Assembly (NCBI GenBank): GCA_023515745.1
Contig: JALECJ010000056.1
Location: forward strand, 853,409 to 917,408
Direction of reading: 5' to 3'
DNA: 64,000 bases
Origin: Amoeboaphelidium protococcarum
Taxonomy: Eukaryota > Aphelidiomycota > Aphelidea
Positions 58,287 through 64,000 of this stretch are shown piece by piece. Numbering within the stretch: position 1 is the first letter of the stretch; every line of letters starts with the position of its first letter. Both the position numbers and the translations under genes were made by a program. The notes under the pieces were generated by a model. It made no database searches. It was given only the letters and a program-made list of their open reading frames with translations, and was not told the DNA's origin.

Positions 58287-59672
58287 TCAAATCAGATCAC
58301 CCCACTGCTGATTGTTGTAATTGCCGCCCTGAGACTAAGCTTACTACTGTGACGGCGACGGCTGTCCAAACGAAGCTGGACGTTACTACTACTACTACTA
58401 CTATTAACCAAACAGCTACTATTTGTTTTGAGTAGTCTATTGCTAAGTTCTAGACTAATTACCAAATGATCCCAGCTAAGAGAATGGATCAATGCTAGAA
58501 AATGCATTACCACCACCGCTACTGCCACCACCAACACCCATGACTGGAGCAGAGTTATTACTGACTTGAGAATTTGGACTAGTATGCGTGGAAGAGTACA
58601 TTGACAAAATGTTAGACTTTACATCTCCTGTGCTCTTATTCTGCATTCCATTAGTGCTTTAACCATTCATAGCAGACATACCCAGCTAGTTTCCAAATCC
58701 AGACGTGCTACTATTGTTGGTAGTAGTAGTAGTATTAGAATACTAATTACCGAAGTTTCCAAAAGATTACGTGTTATTCCCAAATCCACTAGTGGTACCC
58801 ACAGAGGGCGGAGCAGCAAAGGAGATACCAGCGAAATCAGCAAAGTTACTACTATTGTTATTCGCAGCCGGTTTACTCTGCATAAAATTGTTCACTTGGC
58901 TGCTTTACTACTGAGCAGGGGCAAAAGACTACTGAGGTTGTTGGTACTACACAGCTGGCTACTACCTCGGCTATTGAGGTTCAAAAGAGGTTAAGCCAAG
59001 TAGATCAAACTGCTATTACTGCTGTTACTGCTGCACTTATTACTTTTAGACTGTGGAGTTCTATTACACCGGCTACTAACTTTTAAAAGGAGCAGCATTA
59101 TTTCCATAAATAGATCCTTGCTATGGTTGAGAATACGCAGATTAAACTGATACACCAGCAGAAGCAGCTTAAGGGACTTGCTGCTAATGAATAGTACCGC
59201 GTTGCTCCGTCACAGCACTTCTCTGCGACTGCTATTGCTACTATGCCGAACCATCAAGTACAGAAGGATCCTCAGGAATAGGTCCAGACAGTACAAACTT
59301 CTTGTATTCATACTTTTAGCGAATAAAGCTCTCCATTCGACTATCATCAGGCGTATGATTAGGACCCAGCGAGTGCTCCCAATACTTATTCGCTCTAGCA
59401 TTACCCCATTTAAGCATATTGTCAATGTGATCCTGAGTCCATGTATCCAAATCCACAGACCTCACCTTAGATATGTGCACACCTAATGATCGATGGATAC
59501 CTGAGCATCTCAGACAGATAAAAATACCCAAATTAGCACTAGCCCAACGAGGATCACGCTTCTTACAGTCAGCACAAATCTTATTGTCCGGCTATTGTAG
59601 TAAATCTTTCAAAATCTTTAAATGCTTCTCCACTGTCTTCTTGTCCGATGTCCGCTCAAATCTATTAGACAT
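58287..59672 (-). CDS. ArfGAP (SMAP/Age2-like)
   Basis: 461 residues, single exon. The N-terminal ArfGAP zinc finger (residues ~15-130) reads KICADCKKRDPRWASANLGI, FICLRCSGIHRSLGVHISKV, RSVDLDTWTQDHI, and WGNARANKYWE, with CxxC-x16-CxxC and the arginine finger in SGIHRSLG. The remainder is Gln/Asn/Ser/Phe-rich with FGN-type repeats and Gln runs mostly from TAG/TAA. The layout matches SMAP and yeast Age2, acting in clathrin/endosomal transport; NPF-like or FG content could also suggest AGFG. It ends WGDLI, TGA. Confidence 0.93.
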
Positions 59673-59947
59673 TTTCTATTTTTCTTTTATTATTCCTGTA
59701 TTCTCTCTAGGTGCAACTGTAAAAATAATAATAATAAGCTAATCAGTTTAACTTTATGACGGAAACAAAGAAAAGCAACAATGAGCGACGGAAAATAGAT
59801 TTTCGTGAATCAACCCGAACAGTCAACAGCTTTAACTGTTACTGTAGTTGTTCAATAAGTCAGTCGGTCCACTTAGAAAATTAAATGAATGTACATTTAA
59901 AAATACTGATGCAACTCAAGTAGATCATATTAAAATTCTTATAAACA

Positions 59948-61624
59948 TCACGACATCTTGCGCTTCTTTCTCTTTCGCTGAGTTTACTTTTAGGATGAGG
60001 CTCTACGTGAAGCATCAACCTGAAAGTTTTCCAAATCCATCGTCTGTTTCAGCGCGCTCATGATGATAAGCTCTTTGGAATAGATACAATCCTACCATCC
60101 TGCATCACGCGCCTCTCTTACATACTGACTTTAAGTTGAATCAGTGATAAGAAATACATTGGGTCTCCTAGGCATTGGTAAAACTTGCAAGACTTCGCCG
60201 CCTGAAGCCAAAATCACCTCTTCGCAATTACTGTACGCGGAATCTTCAACATCCAGCACAAATTGATATCCGTTCATAAATCCATTCTAACATTGCAATC
60301 CCTTCTCAATAGATTCCTGAAGAACGAAATCGTTATCCTTCTCAAAGTGCTCATCTCTTAGTTGATATTCCGACGGATTCAAAAGTTCGCCGTCCTTAAT
60401 CGAGTCGGTTAACCACTTATCTGATAGAATTTGAACTCCCTTGCTAATCGCGCACAGAAATCGCGGTGTTCTATAAATTTTATTGGTCACCAGATAATCA
60501 GCCAACGATAAATCTTGTTCTATCGATATGCCAAGACTCTATAATGCCACCTTATCCTTATCGCTGAGTTCAATTTTAGTTATGGATACTTTATACTTGA
60601 TATCAGATGCTGCTTGAGGTTGAGGAGCTATGGGTTGAGACAATTTTCTAGTAGCTCTCCGTTAACTCTTGGTAGATTTCTGCGGTTTATCACGTTACAC
60701 CTCCTCCACTTTGTCATCGTGCGTAACATCCTTCTTCATGGAAGTGTTTGCTTTCACAACATCAGCCGATTTCTTACGCGTAACATTTTTACCTTCAACA
60801 GATGATTTCTTCTTTTTCTATTTGTTACCAGCTTTCAACAATTTCTTATCCTCCTCCTATTTCAAATCAGAGTCGAGCATCGGTTCCAGCAGAGAATCTT
60901 GTGTCGCTGGCATGGCAAAGTTGGGATTTTGCGTCAAGTGCAAGTGAGGGACAATCTTCTCCTCCAAATCGTCAATCTGAGCGTCTCCAGGCTTATTTTG
61001 AGGTTAACTTTGAGTGGAGCAGGCCTGTGATAATTATGAGCGCGCAACCTCTATCTTCACTTCTGAATTTTCTACCATATTAGAATCTTAGTTATCATCG
61101 TCTTGCTGAGAGTTCGCCGCCAACAATACGTTGGAATTTGCCAATGCAGGAATCTGCTCCTGGACCGAGTAAAATTCTTCGTCATCTCCCAGAGGATCGT
61201 CACCTGCCGACACTTTCCTCGTATTCTTATTGCTAGAATTAGACTCCATCTCGGCCAAAGCTTGTTCCATTGATGATGATGCGGAAACTAATTTAAATTA
61301 CATCTCCATGCGTCCTAGTCTGAACATATCGCCATCTTTGATTTAATAGTAACGTTTCGCCTTTTGAGGCTGCGCATCCTGGCCAATGTAGGTGCCATTA
61401 GTAGAGTTCAAATCTTACAGCCAATAATTGTGTTCGCATATTTCAATAGCAGCGTGTAGACTCGAGATATATTCATACTCTAGAACAATATCAGCTTTGC
61501 GCCCAAGCGTGACGTATCCATCATACAGAGGAACAGTGACTGCTGGATGTCCATACTACTCAGCAATAATCAAAACTGCACGAAGCTTCTTCTCCCCACC
61601 ATCAGCCACTTACTCAACCGTCAT
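59948..61624 (-). CDS. FHA plus tandem-BRCT protein (MDC1/Mdb1-like)
   Basis: 558 residues, single exon. N-terminal FHA domain (VTLGRKADIVLEYEYISSLH, DLNSTNGTYIG). A Lys/Glu-rich middle with basic KKKK-type nuclear signals. C-terminal tandem BRCT: first repeat YKVSITKIELSDKDKVALQS, DYLVTNKIYRTPRFLCAISK, ILSDKWLTDSIKDGELLN; then YQLRDEHFEKDNDFVLQESI; second repeat GYQFVLDVEDSAYSN, EEVILASGGEVLQVLP, VREARDAGW and a basic tail KRKKRKMS. FHA then a linker then paired BRCT is the MDC1 architecture (gamma-H2A reader in the DNA damage response). NBS1 also has FHA-BRCT but with adjacent domains, so MDC1/Mdb1 fits better. Confidence 0.86.
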
Positions 61625-61912
61625 CTTTTCTGACACTGTGCACTTTTGAAGTCGATATAGAACGTTAGCTAGGCAGTAGAATTACACCGGAAAGCCGTTG
61701 TACGGTACAAGTATGAGTGACGAGCGTCAAGAGAGACGAGACGCATTTCTGAAACAAGTTGAAACAAAACTGGAACACGTCGATTACTTTCGCGCTGAAT
61801 CTATTTAGAATGGAAATCACAACTACTAATGATGTCATAACAAAGTTATCTAACGCGGGTTCAAATTTCGAGACAAGAATCTATTATGAGAATGATATTT
61901 TTATCGATAGTA

Positions 61913-62501
61913 TCAATATGTAAAGAGGATTACCATGATTCCAATTACCAAAGCTAACCATGATATCTATTACAACTTCAACGCGGCATTTGTGGTGGGA
62001 GGCCCAATGGAGATATCTAAGCATTAGTACACAGCTCCAGAACCTGCAGAATATTTGAGCTATATCGTAGCAAATTAGTTCTACTAAACACTGAACAAAA
62101 TCGCGGGAAACAGGTTAGGAAGAGTCCATGAGGAACCATTGACAGGCACTGGGAACGGGATAAGTGTCACGGGAGGCACAATGAATCCCACTGTGTTTGC
62201 AGGATACTGTGAAAAGTCGGGATTGTTTCCAATGAGGAGCGCCGCAGTAACATTACCCGCAGCACTTCCGCCGAATGCTTTACCGCCAATCTCCAACACC
62301 GATCTTTCGTATATAGTGACTCGTTTATCAGCGGGGCAGGTGATCCACCAACACCACAAGGAACGGACCCGGTACTTCTGCTAAAATAACTCACATCACT
62401 CACATTCACATCCGGATTAAGCATCCGGAACGAGGTGATGTTCACCGATTGCGCTCTAATCAATGAGATCAAACAGAATAATTCCCGAACCTCAAAAGGC
62501 G
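61913..62501 (-). pseudogene. Broken surface-protein gene, cut by a transposon
   Basis: The C-terminal frame (61913 to about 62335) reads as an extracellular protein (EIGGKAFGGSAAGNVTAALL, GFIVPPVTLIPFPVPVNGSS), with TAR Gln codons, ending in a hydrophobic anchor (WLALVIGIMVILFTY) and TGA. Upstream coding-like sequence (FRMLNPDVNVSDVSYFSRST) is one base out of frame, the shift being near 62330-62345 in a CCCC run. The frame runs up to the hAT end at about 62502, so the 5' part has been separated. A sequencing error in the C run could explain the frameshift but not the insertion. Confidence 0.5.
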
Positions 62502-64000
62502 TAGGGCGGCAAAAGACTTGCAAAAGGCTTGGGGCGGTGCAACAATCGCTGGGAAGCAAACAAATTTGCGGCGGTTGCGAGTAGACATCCTAATCGGAAT
62601 CCGATATCCGCGAAATATCCGATTTTCGACGGATATCGGGCGGTATTTTAATGAAAATTCGAAAGTTTCGGTCGGGATTTCATCGATATAGAAATGCAGT
62701 ATCGAGAAATTAATCCATTTTTTACACAACTAGCCATCACATATCATAAAAGTTTCTCATTCTTCAAACTAATCCACTGCTATTTAATAAGACATCATTC
62801 CGTGCTTCCATTATCAAGATCACACTCTATTGAAGGTAGAACATCGGCAAATAGACTGCCTCTCAGACTAGAGGTGTTAACCCATGAACTAGTAGCGGTT
62901 AATGCCTCAATTGTGGTGGGTGCTAGACGATGGCGTTTCTTGTCAACAACTAAGCCACCTTGACTGAATTCTACTTCGGATGCCACACTTGCCGCAGGTA
63001 CCGCCAAATAGTCTCTGGCAAGCTTGGCCACCACTGGATAGAGAGATTGATAAGTCGCCCAGTACTTGAGAGGATCGACGGAGCGACTAGAATTCTATTC
63101 GGAAAGGTAATTCATTAATTACTGCTTGGCCATATCAGATTTGGGCCCCATGTCCGGCACGGCACTGATAGCATCGTCATCTGAATCAATATCTGCAGTC
63201 AAAGAAGTGCTTATCAATGGAAAATCCTACTTACCATACTTCGCATAGTACCTTGCAAACAAAGTCCCCAAGACTTATTCCATCCGCTGCTTCTCTGACT
63301 CATCGTAAAATTCAGCAAAGAATCTAGTCTTGTAACGAGGATCTAGGCATGTAGCAATTTTGAAAGTCATTGACATAGATCCATTGAAGTACTTTTTGAT
63401 CTTGAAGTACGCATCTCGAGCTGCCTTACACAGGATTTTCTCACTGCAACTGCACAGATCTAGCTCTTTAGACATGAGACTGCATTAATTTTCTGCATTG
63501 CAGTGACAAGCAGTGGTAGAACATTGGATATTGTAACATATTTCTAGCCAGAACAATCAGCCGTGATTACTTTGAAGACCTTTAAAAACTTCTGGATGCG
63601 ATTGATAACGTCCCAGTCAATCACCACATCTTGCTGTTATTGTAAATACTCATCGATTGCAGGTCTCATCTTCAAAACACATTTCAGCATATCATAAGTC
63701 GAGTTCCATCTGGTTTTGACATCAAGAGAGATTGTAACATAAGTTACGTTATGGATTCTGCACAGATCTCTCAGAATCTGGGACTCTACATTAGATTTCT
63801 TGATTAGTTTAGCCAAATCGCGGAAGGCAACGACATTATCAACAATATTCGCCAAAGCATCGCTGCAGGCCAAATGTAAGACATGAGCTAAACAAGGGAT
63901 TCTCATTTCGGACGGATTAAACCCGGGGTTCTTTTAGCAGAAGCTTGACACAAAGGTTCCATTATTCGAAGCATTATCCAGCGTCATGCACAATAATTAG
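62502..64000 (-). mobile_element. hAT-superfamily DNA transposon, partial
   Basis: A transposase with hAT signatures lies at 62795-64000. Beyond its C-terminus is a region with repeated CCGATATCCG/CGGATATCGG half-palindromes (62601-62643), like the subterminal motifs of Ac-type hAT elements. The proposed end at 62502 begins TAGGGCGGC, fitting the hAT terminal rule YARNG. The other end, its inverted repeat and the expected 8-bp target duplication lie outside the window, so the boundary is provisional. Confidence 0.65.
62795..64000 (-). pseudogene. hAT transposase, 5'-truncated by the window and frameshifted
   Basis: Reading from the window edge: LDNASNNGTF, RIPCLAHVLHLACSDAL, TRWNSTYDMLKCVLK (hAT catalytic core), then after a frame change near 63475-63490, CLDPRYKTRFFAEF and the hATC dimerisation domain YLAVPAASVASEVEFSQGGL with KKRHRLAPTTIEAL, ending at TGA (62795-62797). 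TAR codons occur as Gln in several places (MEQVLG, AKQQLMNYLSEQ), so the element has lived under this code. The frame change has no intron-like signals, so the copy is probably inactive, unless it is a sequencing error. The N-terminal BED-finger region would lie past 64000. Confidence 0.8.

Overview
This window is nuclear eukaryotic DNA, compact and gene-dense, from an organism that reads TAA and TAG as glutamine and stops only at TGA. Under the standard code nearly every recognisable protein here looks shredded. When TAR is read as Gln, about 35 proteins become continuous, keep their conserved motifs across the former stops, and end at TGA. Nine short introns (49-78 nt) can be placed from protein homology, and every one ends in TGTAG. 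The gene set looks opisthokont and fungus-like: PX-domain Vam7-type SNARE, Ada2, a fungal-type HNH domain, GPI/mucin-like Ser/Thr-rich surface proteins, a GDAP1-like protein and an MDC1/Mdb1-like FHA-BRCT protein. A violaxanthin-de-epoxidase-like gene looks algal. An alga-feeding relative of fungi such as an aphelid is my best guess, but the species is inference.

Layout. 0.2-8.4 kb: dolichol kinase, two secreted unknowns, branched-chain aminotransferase, signal peptide peptidase. 8.5-27.5 kb: RNF10-type RING protein, HNH protein, EF-hand/MscS channel, Vam7-like SNARE, YEATS protein, ADA2, ZNF598/Hel2, GDAP1-like protein, UDP-glucose dehydrogenase, TAF8-like histone fold protein. 27.5-33.8 kb: a cytochrome-b5-like MAPR protein, then an accessory island with a frame-broken ORF with a Crinkler-like header, a membrane-anchored subtilisin, decayed ORFs between two ~90-bp imperfect direct repeats, and a secreted APP1/DUF2183 phosphatase-like protein. 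34-39.2 kb: three LIM-domain genes, two of which end in a WH2-connector-acidic (WCA) tail like that of Arp2/3 activators. 39.5-51.7 kb: an acidic unknown, PITHD1, a TGA-interrupted ORF, PXMP4, XPA, a GPI-anchored protein, NAA50, LEO1, USB1 and a mucin-like protein. 51.9-61.6 kb: CaM-kinase, VDE-like lipocalin, a six-TM cyclic-nucleotide phosphodiesterase, an ArfGAP and the MDC1-like protein. 61.9-64 kb: a broken surface-protein gene cut by a hAT transposon whose transposase (frameshifted, 5' end outside the window) also uses TAR as Gln.

Genes are mostly single and alternate in strand, with convergent stops as close as 3 bp and divergent starts 250-650 bp apart; no operon-like pathway grouping is seen. 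Themes are chromatin and transcription (ADA2, YEATS, TAF8-like, LEO1), translation quality control (ZNF598, RNF10), DNA damage (XPA, MDC1-like), signalling (CaMK, PDE) and actin/membrane traffic (LIM-WCA, ArfGAP, Vam7). The strongest candidates for something new are the paired LIM-WCA proteins, the reassigned code with possible fossil TAR stops near C-termini, the six-TM phosphodiesterase and the VDE-like gene. All calls rest on reading the sequence by eye; no database search was run.
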